Source of the DNA: Bifidobacterium rousetti
Lineage (GTDB): Bacteria > Actinomycetota > Actinomycetes > Actinomycetales > Bifidobacteriaceae
DNA length: 64,000 nt
Direction: 5' to 3'
Assembly (NCBI RefSeq): GCF_008698235.1
Contig: NZ_PEBH01000002.1
Location: 62,001-126,000 of the forward strand
How positions within the stretch are numbered: the stretch's first letter is position 1; each line of letters opens with the position of its first letter. Below the pieces are notes generated by a model. It was given only the letters and a program-made list of their open reading frames with translations. It had not been told where the DNA came from and did no database searches. Below are positions 36,337-46,000 of this stretch, piece by piece. A program made the position numbers and the translations under genes.

Positions 36337-36780
36337 CTATTCGTGCTTGAGCTCGTCTATCGCCGACTGGAAGTCGTCGAGGTTCTCGAAGTTCCGGTAT
36401 ACGCTCGCGAAGCGCAGATACGCGACCTCGTCCAGCTCACGCAGCGGCTTGAGGATGGCCTTGCCGACCTCATCCGAGGTGACCTGTGCCTGCCCCGTGG
36501 AACGCAGATACTCCTCGACGCGCTGGCCGAGCATCTTCAGGTCGTTCTCCTTGACCGGACGCCCCTGGCACGCCTTGCGCACGCCGGAGATGACCTTGTC
36601 CCGGTTGAACGGCTCCAGACTCCCCGATCGTTTCTCGACGAGCAGCGTGGTGGTCTCCAGCGTGGTGAAGCGCTTGTTGCAGTGGAGGCACATGCGGCGG
36701 CGACGGATGGAATAGCCGTCCTCGCTGACGCGGGTCTCCACGACCTTGGTATCGGCATGATGGCAGTACGGGCAATGCAT
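36337..36780 (-). CDS. nrdR: Transcriptional repressor NrdR
   Basis: A 147-residue regulator of ribonucleotide reductase genes. N-terminal zinc ribbon MHCPYCHHADTKVVETR...CLHCNKRFTT (Cys pairs at about 3/6 and 31/34) and a C-terminal ATP-cone (VEKRSGSLEPFNRDKVISGVRKAC). The start is ATG 36780, just after GGTGGA. The adjacency nrdR / small LysM gene / divergent lexA is the order known from mycobacteria (Rv2718c-Rv2719c-Rv2720). Confidence 0.96.
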   Translation of the reverse strand: MHCPYCHHADTKVVETRVSEDGYSIRRRRMCLHCNKRFTTLETTTLLVEKRSGSLEPFNRDKVISGVRKACQGRPVKENDLKMLGQRVEEYLRSTGQAQVTSDEVGKAILKPLRELDEVAYLRFASVYRNFENLDDFQSAIDELKHE

Positions 36781-36833
36781 GGAATCCACCATACCGTGTA
36801 CGCCCCGAAAAACGTTGCACGCGGGGTTTCGCA

Positions 36834-37118
36834 TCAGTCGTCGGCGGGGATGACGATGCGCTGGCCGACCTGCACCGAGGCGTCCTCGAGGTGGTTGAGC
36901 GCCATGAGCTCGTCCACCGTGGCGCCGACGTCCCCTCCCCGAGGCGTGGCCATCTCGGCGTACGTCCACAGCGTCTGCCCAGGCTGGACGGTATAGCTCT
37001 CCACCGCCATCGGGGCGGCGGCCGAATCGGCGCGCGCCGGGGTGAACGCGCCCAACGTGGCGGACACGGCGAGAACGGCCAGAACAAGCACCGTGACGCG
37101 CGACACCAGTCTCTCCAT
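36834..37118 (-). CDS. Small secreted/anchored LysM protein divergent from lexA (YneA/Rv2719c-like)
   Basis: 94 residues: an N-terminal signal or membrane anchor (about residues 8-28, ending TPARA) and one LysM domain (SYTVQPGQTLWTYAEMATPRGGD...VGQRIVIP, about residues 42-91). The promoter region shared with lexA carries SOS boxes. A small LysM protein in this exact place is a known SOS-induced division inhibitor in other Gram-positives (YneA in Bacillus, Rv2719c in mycobacteria), so the same role is inferred here. The start is ATG 37118 after AAAGGATG. Confidence 0.8.
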   Translation of the reverse strand: MERLVSRVTVLVLAVLAVSATLGAFTPARADSAAAPMAVESYTVQPGQTLWTYAEMATPRGGDVGATVDELMALNHLEDASVQVGQRIVIPADD

Positions 37119-37134
37119 GGAAACCACATCCTTT

Positions 37135-37148
37135 CGAACACATGTTCT
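37135..37148. promoter_or_regulatory. LexA (SOS) box on the LysM-gene side
   Basis: CGAACACATGTTCT, a 13-of-14 match to the Gram-positive/actinobacterial CGAACNNNNGTTYG consensus at the key positions, lying in the 5' leader just upstream of the LysM gene start. Confidence 0.75.
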
Positions 37149-37165
37149 ATCGAACATCCGTGCTG

Positions 37166-37194
37166 ATTATGACACAGATGTTCGAACGTCGCAA
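37166..37194 (-). promoter_or_regulatory. Promoter of the LysM gene
   Basis: On the minus strand TTGCGA (37189-37194), a 17-bp spacer containing a partial SOS box (TTCGAACATCTGTG) and CATAAT (37166-37171). Confidence 0.55.
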
Positions 37195-37204
37195 CTCGCC
37201 GTGT

Positions 37205-37218
37205 CGAACAAATGTTTG
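37205..37218. promoter_or_regulatory. LexA (SOS) box of lexA
   Basis: CGAACAAATGTTTG, a full match to CGAACNNNNGTTYG. It overlaps the -35 of the lexA promoter, so LexA binding would repress its own gene. Confidence 0.88.
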
Positions 37219-37244
37219 ATCTTTTGTGTGGTCCACGGTATGCT
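37216..37244 (+). promoter_or_regulatory. lexA promoter
   Basis: TTGATC (37216-37221), a 17-bp spacer and TATGCT (37239-37244), about 23 bp upstream of the lexA start; the -35 lies inside the SOS box. Confidence 0.6.
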
Positions 37245-37266
37245 TGACCAAGCAGAAAGGAGCCCC

Positions 37267-38052
37267 ATGAGCACCATCCCGTTCGCCCCCGCGGCCGCGG
37301 ACGATCCCGCGAAACCCCTCACGGAACGTCAGCGCCGCATTCTCGAGGCCATCATGACGTACCAGAACGAACGCGGCTTCGCCCCCTCGTTCCGCGACAT
37401 CGGCGAGGCGGCCGGGCTCAAAAGCCCCTCCTCGGTCAAGCACCAGCTGCAGGCGCTCGAGCAGAAGGGCTACATCCGGCTCAACGCGAACAAGGGCCGC
37501 GCCATCGAGATCCTGCGCACCGAGGAGGAGGGGCCTTCCGCCCACACCTCCCGCGCCGAGGCATCCCCTGAACGGTTCGCGCCGCTCGTCGAGGACGAGG
37601 GCGATGGCATGCGCACGAACGGCACCGCCACCATCTACCGGTTCCCCGTCGGCGGCGAGTCGGAGTCGATGCTGGAGTCGCGCGACGTCCCGCTGGTCGG
37701 TCGCATCGCCGCGGGCGTGCCGATCACGGCCGAACAGCATATCGACGATGTGATGCGTCTGCCCGAACGGCTCACCGGCTCCGGCGGCAAGCTGTTCATG
37801 CTCGAGGTGCATGGCGATTCGATGATCGACGCCGCGATCTGCGACGGCGATTTCGTGGTGATCCGCGAGCAGCAGGACGCCGTCAACGGCGACATCGTGG
37901 CGGCCCTGATCGACGGCGAGGCCACGGTGAAGACCTATCGCAACGATCACGGCCACCTGTGGCTGATGCCGCACAACCCCGCCTACTCCCCCATCGACGG
38001 CACACACGCGACGATCATGGGCAAGGTCGTCACCGTCCTGCGCAAGCTCTAG
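37267..38052 (+). CDS. lexA: LexA repressor
   Basis: A 261-residue SOS repressor/self-cleaving protease. Winged helix (ERQRRILEAIMTYQNERGFAPSFRDIGEAAGLKSPSSVKHQL, about residues 20-61); cleavage site Ala149-Gly150 in GRIAAGVP; catalytic Ser185 (HGDSM) and Lys222 (ATVKTY). A longer than usual linker (about residues 88-140, rich in Glu/Ala/Thr) joins the domains. The start is ATG 37267 after GAAAGGAG; upstream in-frame codons are rejected. Confidence 0.96.
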   Translation: MSTIPFAPAAADDPAKPLTERQRRILEAIMTYQNERGFAPSFRDIGEAAGLKSPSSVKHQLQALEQKGYIRLNANKGRAIEILRTEEEGPSAHTSRAEASPERFAPLVEDEGDGMRTNGTATIYRFPVGGESESMLESRDVPLVGRIAAGVPITAEQHIDDVMRLPERLTGSGGKLFMLEVHGDSMIDAAICDGDFVVIREQQDAVNGDIVAALIDGEATVKTYRNDHGHLWLMPHNPAYSPIDGTHATIMGKVVTVLRKL

Positions 38053-38097
38053 CCGGCCCGCAGGCGCGTATGCTACACTGCCGACCAGCGAGATATA

Positions 38098-38127
38098 CGA
38101 AGACCCCGGCCAACCCCGGGGTCTTCG
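38098..38127 (+). terminator. lexA terminator
   Basis: 12-bp stem CGAAGACCCCGG/CCGGGGTCTTCG with a 6-base loop, followed by TGTTT, about 45 bp after the lexA stop. Confidence 0.8.
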
Positions 38128-38213
38128 TGTTTCCCGGGCAAAACGCGAATGGTATTGAGAAGCGATTTCAACGCTGACGTACAGGTACGGCAAAGGGAAA
38201 GGACGCACACACG

Positions 38214-39230
38214 ATGGGTCAAACGGGGCGGATGGATCAGCGCGGTCGAGGCGGTCATGCGCATGGAGTCGGATCGCAGGCGTCGGCGGACGGGACCGGC
38301 TCGCATCAGCGCCGGCTGATGGCGACGCTGGCGGTCACCGGTTCGGTGTTCGTCATCGAGGTGGTCGCCTCGGTGCTGACCGGCTCCCTGGCGCTGCTGG
38401 TGGACGCCGGGCATATGCTCACCGACATGTCCGTGCTGATCGCCTCGACGGTGACGGCGATGCTGATGCGACGCAGGCCGAACAGCCACCGTACGTGGGG
38501 GTGGGCCCGGCTTGAGGTGCTGACGGCGGCGGCCGGCGCGATCGTGCTGCTCATCGTCGGCGTGTACGCGCTGGTGGAGGCGGGCATGCGCCTGTTCGGC
38601 GGTTCGCGGTCGGGCGTCGGGGACGTCGGTCTGCTGCTGTTCGTCGGCGTGCTCGGCCTTGCGGCGAACGTGACGTCGATCTTCATCCTCGCCTCGCAAC
38701 GCGGCGACAACATGAACATGAAGGCGGCGTTCCTCGAGGTGATGAACGACGCGCTCGGCTCGGTGGCGGTGGTGCTGTCGGCGCTGGTGATGATGTCGAC
38801 CGGCTGGGACGGATTCGACGCGGTGGCCGGCGGCGTGATCGCCCTGATGATGATCCCGCGCGCCATCGGCCTGTTGCGCAACGCGGTGCGCGTGCTGCTC
38901 GAGGAGACACCCGACGGGCTGGATCTGGACAAGGTGCGCGAGCACTTGGAGCATGTGCCCCATGTGGTGGCCGTGCACGACCTGCATGCGAGCACGGTGT
39001 CCACGGGCATGCCGATCCTGATGGCCCATGTCGTCGTCGAACGCGGGCTCACGATGGATCAGGCGGCCGTCATCCTCGGACAGCTGCAGGATTGCCTGCG
39101 CGAGCATTTCCCGGTGTCGGTGCCCCACACCACCTTCCAGCTCGAACCGGAAGGCTACCGCTCCCCCTCCGACGCCGAGATGCACGCCGCCGATCATCGC
39201 CCCGATTCCGATTCAAGGGCGGAGGACTGA
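38214..39230 (+). CDS. Cation diffusion facilitator (CDF/CzcD-type) metal efflux protein
   Basis: A 338-residue membrane protein with six predicted spans starting about residue 40. TM2 metal site DAGHMLTD (HxxxD) is intact; the TM5 site reads EVMNDALGS, with Glu where many CzcD proteins have His. A short N-terminal His-containing patch (GGHAHG) and a C-terminal cytoplasmic domain (LDLDKVREHLEHVPHVVAVHDLHASTVSTGMPILMAHVVV) complete the CDF layout. It likely exports Zn or a related divalent ion by proton antiport. AAAGGGAAAGGA precedes the ATG. Confidence 0.9.
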   Translation: MGQTGRMDQRGRGGHAHGVGSQASADGTGSHQRRLMATLAVTGSVFVIEVVASVLTGSLALLVDAGHMLTDMSVLIASTVTAMLMRRRPNSHRTWGWARLEVLTAAAGAIVLLIVGVYALVEAGMRLFGGSRSGVGDVGLLLFVGVLGLAANVTSIFILASQRGDNMNMKAAFLEVMNDALGSVAVVLSALVMMSTGWDGFDAVAGGVIALMMIPRAIGLLRNAVRVLLEETPDGLDLDKVREHLEHVPHVVAVHDLHASTVSTGMPILMAHVVVERGLTMDQAAVILGQLQDCLREHFPVSVPHTTFQLEPEGYRSPSDAEMHAADHRPDSDSRAED

Positions 39231-39248
39231 AGGAGAACACCAGGAATG

Positions 39249-39281
39249 ACATCGCCCCGACCATAACGATCGGGGCGATGT
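39249..39281 (+). terminator. Terminator of the CDF gene
   Basis: 12-bp stem ACATCGCCCCGA/TCGGGGCGATGT with a 9-base loop, followed by TTCAG, about 18 bp after the stop. Confidence 0.75.
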
Positions 39282-39341
39282 TTCAGTAAGGCTTCATACC
39301 ATCACAGCCGAACGAGCTGTTCGACATTCGATTAAAACCGT

Positions 39342-39451
39342 TGAAAACGGCGTCGCACGCGTGCGAATTTCGTGCCGCCCGAGGTGAAGGCGTACAAAGG
39401 TACGTCGAACCTCGGGCGGTGCGAAAGGCGCTCCGTGCGACGCCGTTTTCA
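39342..39451. repeat. 110-nt composite hairpin just after ldh
   Basis: Outer perfect 18-bp stem (39342-39359 with 39434-39451), then an inner stem CCGCCCGAGGT with ACCTCGGGCGG, then a third CGTAC/GTACG stem at the tip. It begins 3 bases after the ldh stop on the minus strand. Probably the ldh transcript 3' end; its size is far beyond a normal terminator. Confidence 0.75.
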
Positions 39452-39453
39452 CA

Positions 39454-40434
<981 letters not shown>

Positions 40435-40548
40435 TTAGAGTGGACGCCCGACATGGGCGTCATTCATTCAACCAACGGCTCTCAATGTACTCCGACAACC
40501 TGACGTATCGCATATCGGCGAGTACGCCAAATCGTTGCGAGCACTGGA

Positions 40549-40564
40549 CTGTTATCGCTCACAG
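40549..40564. promoter_or_regulatory. Possible LacI-family operator upstream of ldh
   Basis: CTGTTATCGCTCACAG, a dyad with a CG centre matching at 6 of 8 pairs, 130 bp upstream of ldh. LacI-family sites have this form; no regulator gene is adjacent, so this is tentative. Confidence 0.3.
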
Positions 40565-40664
40565 CACGCCCTCGCGAGCGACGCGGAACGAATGTGGGCA
40601 AAGTCACATTGACGCCCGTCCGACCGTCGCCCGACCCACCGCGCAGCGGCTCATCCGATGCGGC

Positions 40665-42179
40665 TCATCCGATGGACCGCTCGACCAGACGCGCGGCGAG
40701 CCCGCTGTCCACGTCGGCCACGACCCTGACCCCTTCGTCGAGCCATTCGACCCGCTCGACGTGCCCGTACTCGCGCACCTGCGAGAGCAGGGAGCCGGCC
40801 GAGTACGGCAGCAGCGCCTCGACGTGCACGCCGGGCACCGGCAACAGGGCCTCGACCGCGTCGCGCAGCCCGTCCAGCCCCTCGCCGGAGTATGCGGAGA
40901 CGATGTGTGCGTCCGGCTCCAGCGAGGCGAGCCGGCCCAGCGTGGACTCGTCGCACCGGTCCGACTTGTTGAACACGAGGATGCGCGGGATCGAGCCGGC
41001 GCCCTCGATGTCGGCGAGCACCTCGTTGACCGCGTCGATCTGGGAGAACGGGTCCGGATGCGAGCCGTCGACGACATGCAGGATCACATCGGCCTCCCCC
41101 ACCTCCTCCAACGTGGACTTGAACGCCTCGACCAGCTGCGTGGGCAGGCGGCGGACGAATCCGACCGTGTCGACGTAGGCGTACAGGCGCCCGTCCCTCG
41201 CCTTGGCGCGGCGCACGGCCGTGTCCAGCGTGGCGAACAGCGCGTTCTCGACCAGTTCGCTGGAACCGGTCAGCCGGTTCGTCAGCGACGACTTGCCGGC
41301 GTTGGTGTATCCGACGACCGCGACCGTGGGCAGCCCGTAGCGGCGGCGGGAGCCGCGCTTGACCTCGCGCGCGGGCGCCATCTCGCGGATCTGCCGACGC
41401 AGCCGGGCGATGCGCGTGCGGATCACGCGGCGGTCCATCTCGATCTTCGTCTCGCCCGGACCCCTCGACCCGATGCCCGCGTCGGCGCCGGCCGCGCGGC
41501 CGCCGGCCTGACGGGACAGCGAGCCGCCCCATCCGCGCAGACGCGGCAGCATGTACTCGAGCTGGGCGAGCTCCACCTGCGCCTTGCCCTCGCGGCTGGT
41601 GGCGTGCTGGGCGAAGATGTCGAGGATCACGGCGGTGCGGTCGACGACCTTCACCTTGGCGGCGTCCTCCAGTCCACGGCGCTGGCTCGGCGGCAGGTCG
41701 TCGTCGACGACGATGGTGTCGGCCTCCTCGCGCGCCACGATGTCGGCGATCTCGCGCGCCTTGCCGGAACCAACGTAGGTGGCGGCGTCGGGCTTGGCGC
41801 GATGCTGCAGCAGACCGTCGCACACCACGGCGCCGGCGGTCTCGGCGAGCGCGGCGAGCTCCCTCAAGGACTCCTCCGCCTTGGCCTGCGTGGTGGATGC
41901 GCTCGACCACACGCCGACGAGCACGACGCGTTCCAAGCGCACCTTGCGGTACTCGACCTCGGTGACGTCCTTGAGCTCGCCGAGGCCGGCCACATGCTTC
42001 AGCTGGTTGCGGGATTCTCGCTCCTGCCACTCCTCGTCATGGCTTTCATGCCATGAGACGCCTTCGCCTCCCCCTTCGATCAGCACCTCGGACGCTTCGG
42101 CGAGCACGTCGCCGTGCGTGTCCTGGTCGGTCTCGTCTGCGTACATCCCCATGGGTTCGGCGTCGCGGGTCAATGCCAC
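40665..42179 (-). CDS. hflX: GTPase HflX
   Basis: A 504-residue translational GTPase that splits stalled or hibernating ribosomes. N-terminal HflX domain (RVVLVGVWSS, GTAVVCDGL region, AKPDAATYVGSGKAREIADIV), the glycine-rich linker with QLEYMLPRLRGWGGSLSRQAGG and GSRGPGETKIEMDRR, then the G domain: G1 VGYTNAGKSSLTNRL, G3 DTVGF, G4 NKSD. The frame opens with GTG at 42179; TTG 42173 and ATG 42149 are alternatives, and the AGAGG site fits the first two best. N-terminal ~65 residues are acidic and unconserved. Confidence 0.93.
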   Translation of the reverse strand: MALTRDAEPMGMYADETDQDTHGDVLAEASEVLIEGGGEGVSWHESHDEEWQERESRNQLKHVAGLGELKDVTEVEYRKVRLERVVLVGVWSSASTTQAKAEESLRELAALAETAGAVVCDGLLQHRAKPDAATYVGSGKAREIADIVAREEADTIVVDDDLPPSQRRGLEDAAKVKVVDRTAVILDIFAQHATSREGKAQVELAQLEYMLPRLRGWGGSLSRQAGGRAAGADAGIGSRGPGETKIEMDRRVIRTRIARLRRQIREMAPAREVKRGSRRRYGLPTVAVVGYTNAGKSSLTNRLTGSSELVENALFATLDTAVRRAKARDGRLYAYVDTVGFVRRLPTQLVEAFKSTLEEVGEADVILHVVDGSHPDPFSQIDAVNEVLADIEGAGSIPRILVFNKSDRCDESTLGRLASLEPDAHIVSAYSGEGLDGLRDAVEALLPVPGVHVEALLPYSAGSLLSQVREYGHVERVEWLDEGVRVVADVDSGLAARLVERSIG

Positions 42180-42296
42180 CTCTTTTTCACGCGTTGCGTG
42201 GTATCACGATTGAACTATGGTTCCTTATTATAACGACGACGAGTCGAACCATACGAAGCACACAACGAAGCACACGAACACGGCAGGTGAACGATC

Positions 42297-42953
42297 ATGA
42301 CGGAACAGTATTTCTCGGCCGACCCCTCCTCGAAGGACGTGCGACGCACGCTCAGGGTGACGCTGCGCGGGCATGAGGCGACGGCGCAGGTCTCCAACGG
42401 CGTGTTCTCCGCCTCCCGCGTGGACCTCGGCACCTCCGTGCTCCTGAGGCACGCGCCCGAACCGCCCCGAACCGGCGACCTGCTCGATCTGGGCTGCGGA
42501 TGGGGGCCGATCGCCCTCGCCCTCGCCCTCGAGTCCCCCGAGGCGCGCGTCACGGCCGTGGACGTCAACGAGCGCGCGCTGGATCTGACGCGCGTCAACG
42601 CCGAGGCCAACGGCTGCGCGAACGTGCACGTCACGCAGACCGACGAGTCCGGCGCCCCCCTGCCGGCCGCCGGCCAGCCGGCGGGATGCGAGCCGGTCGA
42701 CGACGACGCGGCCTTCGACGCGATCTGGTCGAACCCGCCGATCCGCATCGGCAAGGAGGCGCTGCACACGCTGCTCATGACCTGGCTGCCGCGCCTCAAG
42801 CCGGACGGCGCCGCCTATCTGGTGGTGCAGAGGAACCTCGGCTCGGATTCGCTGATCCCGTGGCTCGCCGACGCGCTCGGCGAGGGGTTCGCGGTGTCCA
42901 AGTACGCAAGCTCCAAGGGCTTCCGTATCATTGAGGTTTTGCGAAACAACTAA
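42297..42953 (+). CDS. Class I SAM-dependent methyltransferase (RsmC/YbxB-like)
   Basis: 218 residues. Starts EQYFSADPSSKDVRRTLRVTLRGHEATAQVSNGVFSASRVDLGTSVLL, a pattern of the single-domain RsmC group; motif I LLDLGCGWGPIALALA (about residues 62-77); motif IV SNPPIRIGKEALHTLL (NPP[I/F], about residues 143-158). Likely methylates a guanine N2 in rRNA (E. coli RsmC acts on G1207), though the substrate here is unproven. Divergent from hflX; hrpA follows 67 bp downstream. Confidence 0.85.
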   Translation: MTEQYFSADPSSKDVRRTLRVTLRGHEATAQVSNGVFSASRVDLGTSVLLRHAPEPPRTGDLLDLGCGWGPIALALALESPEARVTAVDVNERALDLTRVNAEANGCANVHVTQTDESGAPLPAAGQPAGCEPVDDDAAFDAIWSNPPIRIGKEALHTLLMTWLPRLKPDGAAYLVVQRNLGSDSLIPWLADALGEGFAVSKYASSKGFRIIEVLRNN

Positions 42954-43020
42954 CGATGGCGGGCGGTGGCCCGCCGTGAGCCCCGTGGGAGGGGCGGAAA
43001 GTCAGCGGGAAGTTTAGGGA

Positions 43021-46000
43021 ATGCGTTTCGAATATCCGTCCGAACTGCCGGTCTCGGCCGCGCGCGATGAGATCGCGCGGGCCGTTCGTTCGTCCCAGGT
43101 GGTCATCGTCTCCGGCCAGACCGGTTCGGGAAAGACCACGCAGCTGCCGAAGATCCTGTTGGAGCTCGGCCGCGGCTCGCACGGCAGGCAGATCGTGCAC
43201 ACGCAGCCGAGGCGCATCGCGGCCCGCACGGTGGCCGAGCGCATCGCCTCCGAGATGGGCGTGCGCCTCGGCGACGAGATCGGCTATCAGGTGCGGTTCA
43301 CCGACGAGAGCTCGCCGAGCACGCGCCTGAGGGTCGTCACCGACGGCATCCTGCTCGCGCAGATCCAGCGCGACCCGCAGCTGAGCCGCTACGACACGAT
43401 CATCATCGACGAGGCGCACGAGCGCAGCCTCAACATCGACTTCCTGCTGGGATACCTGACGGCCCTGCTGCCGAAACGGCGCGACCTGAAGCTGGTCATC
43501 ACCTCAGCGACCATCGACTCGGAGAAGTTCCAGCGTCACTTCGAGGAGGCGCTGCACGAGAAGGTGCCGGTCATCGAGGTGTCGGGACGCACCTACCCGG
43601 TGCAGGTGCTCTACGAGCCGCTCGGCACGGCGCCCGCGCTGATGCGCGAGGTGCCCGGTTTCGCGACCGGCGCGCGTCCGGGCGACGCCGACTACGAGGA
43701 GCTGTCCACCGCGATCGCCGACGACGGCTCCGACTCGCCCCGCGCCGGCAGGTCCGGCCGCGGCGGCAACGGCAACGCCAACTCGCGGTTCGCCGACGAC
43801 TCGATCACCGACATGCCCACGGCCGTGGCGCGCGCCTGCGCCGAGCTGGTGATCCACTCCTCGCACGAGCGCGGTCCGCGCGACATCCTCGTGTTCGCTT
43901 CCGGCGAGCGCGACATCCACGAGTTCGAGGCGGCGCTGCGTCATCATTACGGCCCGCGCGCCGACGACATGCGTCGTCCGGACGCGATCGAGATCATGCC
44001 CCTGTTCGCCAGGCTTTCGGCGGCCGACCAGCACAAGGTGTTCGAATCGCATACGCATCAGCGCATCGTCATCGCCACGAACGTGGCCGAGACGTCGCTG
44101 ACCGTGCCGGGCATCCGCTACGTGGTCGATCCGGGCAACGCGCGCATCTCCCGTTATTCGAAGACCGCGAAGGTGCAGAGGCTGCCGATCGAGCCGATCA
44201 GTCAGGCGAGCGCCGACCAGCGGTCCGGCCGATGCGGCCGTGTGGCGGACGGCATCGCGATCCGCCTGTATTCGCGCGAGGACTACGAGACGCGCCCGCG
44301 CTTCACCGAGCCGGAGATCCTGAGGACCTCGCTGGGCGCGGTGGTCCTGCACATGCTGTCGGTGGGCGTGGCGCGCACCGCCGAGGACGTGACGCGCTTC
44401 GGCTTCATCGACCCGCCGGACATGAAGGCCGTCTCGGACGGCTTCAACGAGCTGACCGAGCTCAAGGCCGTGGCCCGTCATCGCGGCGAGGTGACGCTCA
44501 CGCATATCGGACGCCAGCTGGCGCGCATCCCGATCGACGTGAGGCTCGGTCGCATGATCATCGAGGCGGCGAGGACCGCATCCCCGAACACGCTGGCCGC
44601 CGTGCTGGTGGTCGTCGCGTTCCTGAGCCTGCAGGACCCGCGCGAGCGTCCGGACGACAAGCGCGAGGAGGCGGACCGCATCCACAACCGCTACGCGGAT
44701 CAGACCAGCGACTATCTGACGGCGCTCAACATCTGGGACCGCGTGTTCCAGGCGGACGGCGAGCCAAGCAACAACGCGCTGCGCCGCATCTGCAAGACCG
44801 AGTACTTCAGCTGGCTGAGGATGCGCCAGTGGAAGGATCTGGTCTCCCAGCTGAGGCAGATGTGCCGCGAGATGAAGTTCAAGGTGGGCGATCCCCTGCC
44901 GTCCACGCGCGCCGGACTGGAGATCCGCCAGCTGCCGATCAACCAGCAGGCGGCGCATTCGCTGTGCTGCGCGTGGGACGCGGACGGCATCCACAAGTCG
45001 ATGCTCGCGGGCCTGCTGTCGATGATGGGCATGCAGGTGGTGCGCGAGCCGAAGGCGTCCGACTACGCGAACCTCAAGGGCGCGGCGAGGGCCCGCGCCC
45101 TGAAGCGCGCGCAGAAGATGTCGAAGAACGACTATCTGGGCGCGCGCGGCACGCATTTCGCGCTGTTCCCCGCCTCGGCCGTCGCCAAGACGACGCCGAG
45201 CTGGGTGATGTCGACCGAACTGGTGGAGACCTCGCGACTGTGGGCGCGCTATTCGGCCGCGATCGACCCGGCGTGGGCCGAACCGCTGGCCGGCACCCTC
45301 ACGCGCACGACGTACGCGGAGCCGCACTGGTCCGGTTCGCGCGGTTCGGCCGTGGCGAGCGCGAAGGTGCTGCTGTACGGCCTGCCGATCGTGCAGGACC
45401 GCACCGTGCAGTGGGGCCGCATCAACCCGCCGGAGGCGCGCGACTTCCTGATCCGTCAGGGACTGGTGGAGGGCGACATCCAGCAGCGGTTCAGCTATGA
45501 CGAGTTCGTGGCGAAGAACCTGAAGCTCCTCGAGGAGGCCGCGGACGACGCGAACCGCACACGTCAGGTCGCCGAAACCGTGTCCGACGAGGACCTGTTC
45601 GACTTCTACAACGCCGTCATCCCCAACGACGTGACCTCCGTGGCCGCGCTCGCGCAATGGTGGAAGGGCGTGCACGACGAGAACCCGAAGCTGCTGGACT
45701 TCGACCCGGAGAAGGTCGAACGCCTCCAGACGGCCGACGCGGTCAGCCTGAACGACTACCCGGATCACTGGCACACGCTCGGCACGGACGGCCAGCCGAT
45801 CGACCTGAGGCTCAGCTACATCTACGATCCGAGCGACGAGAACGACGGCGTGACCGTGCATGTGCCGCTCAAGGCCCTCTCTCGCCTGACGCCGGACCAG
45901 TTCACCTGGAACGTGCCCGGTCTGCTCGACGAGCTGATCCTCGCGATGATCAAGGCGCTGCCCAAGCAGCTGCGCGTGCAGTTCGTGCCCGCGCCGGACG

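Noticed and set aside
37042..37266. N-terminal extension of LexA to an upstream ATG
   Set aside because: The extension would run through the promoter and SOS boxes; ATG 37267 has a strong GAAAGGAG site and matches the usual LexA N-terminus.
38073..38213. tRNA-like fold after lexA
   Set aside because: The pairing is a single terminator stem; no T-loop GTTCRA motif or acceptor stem is present.
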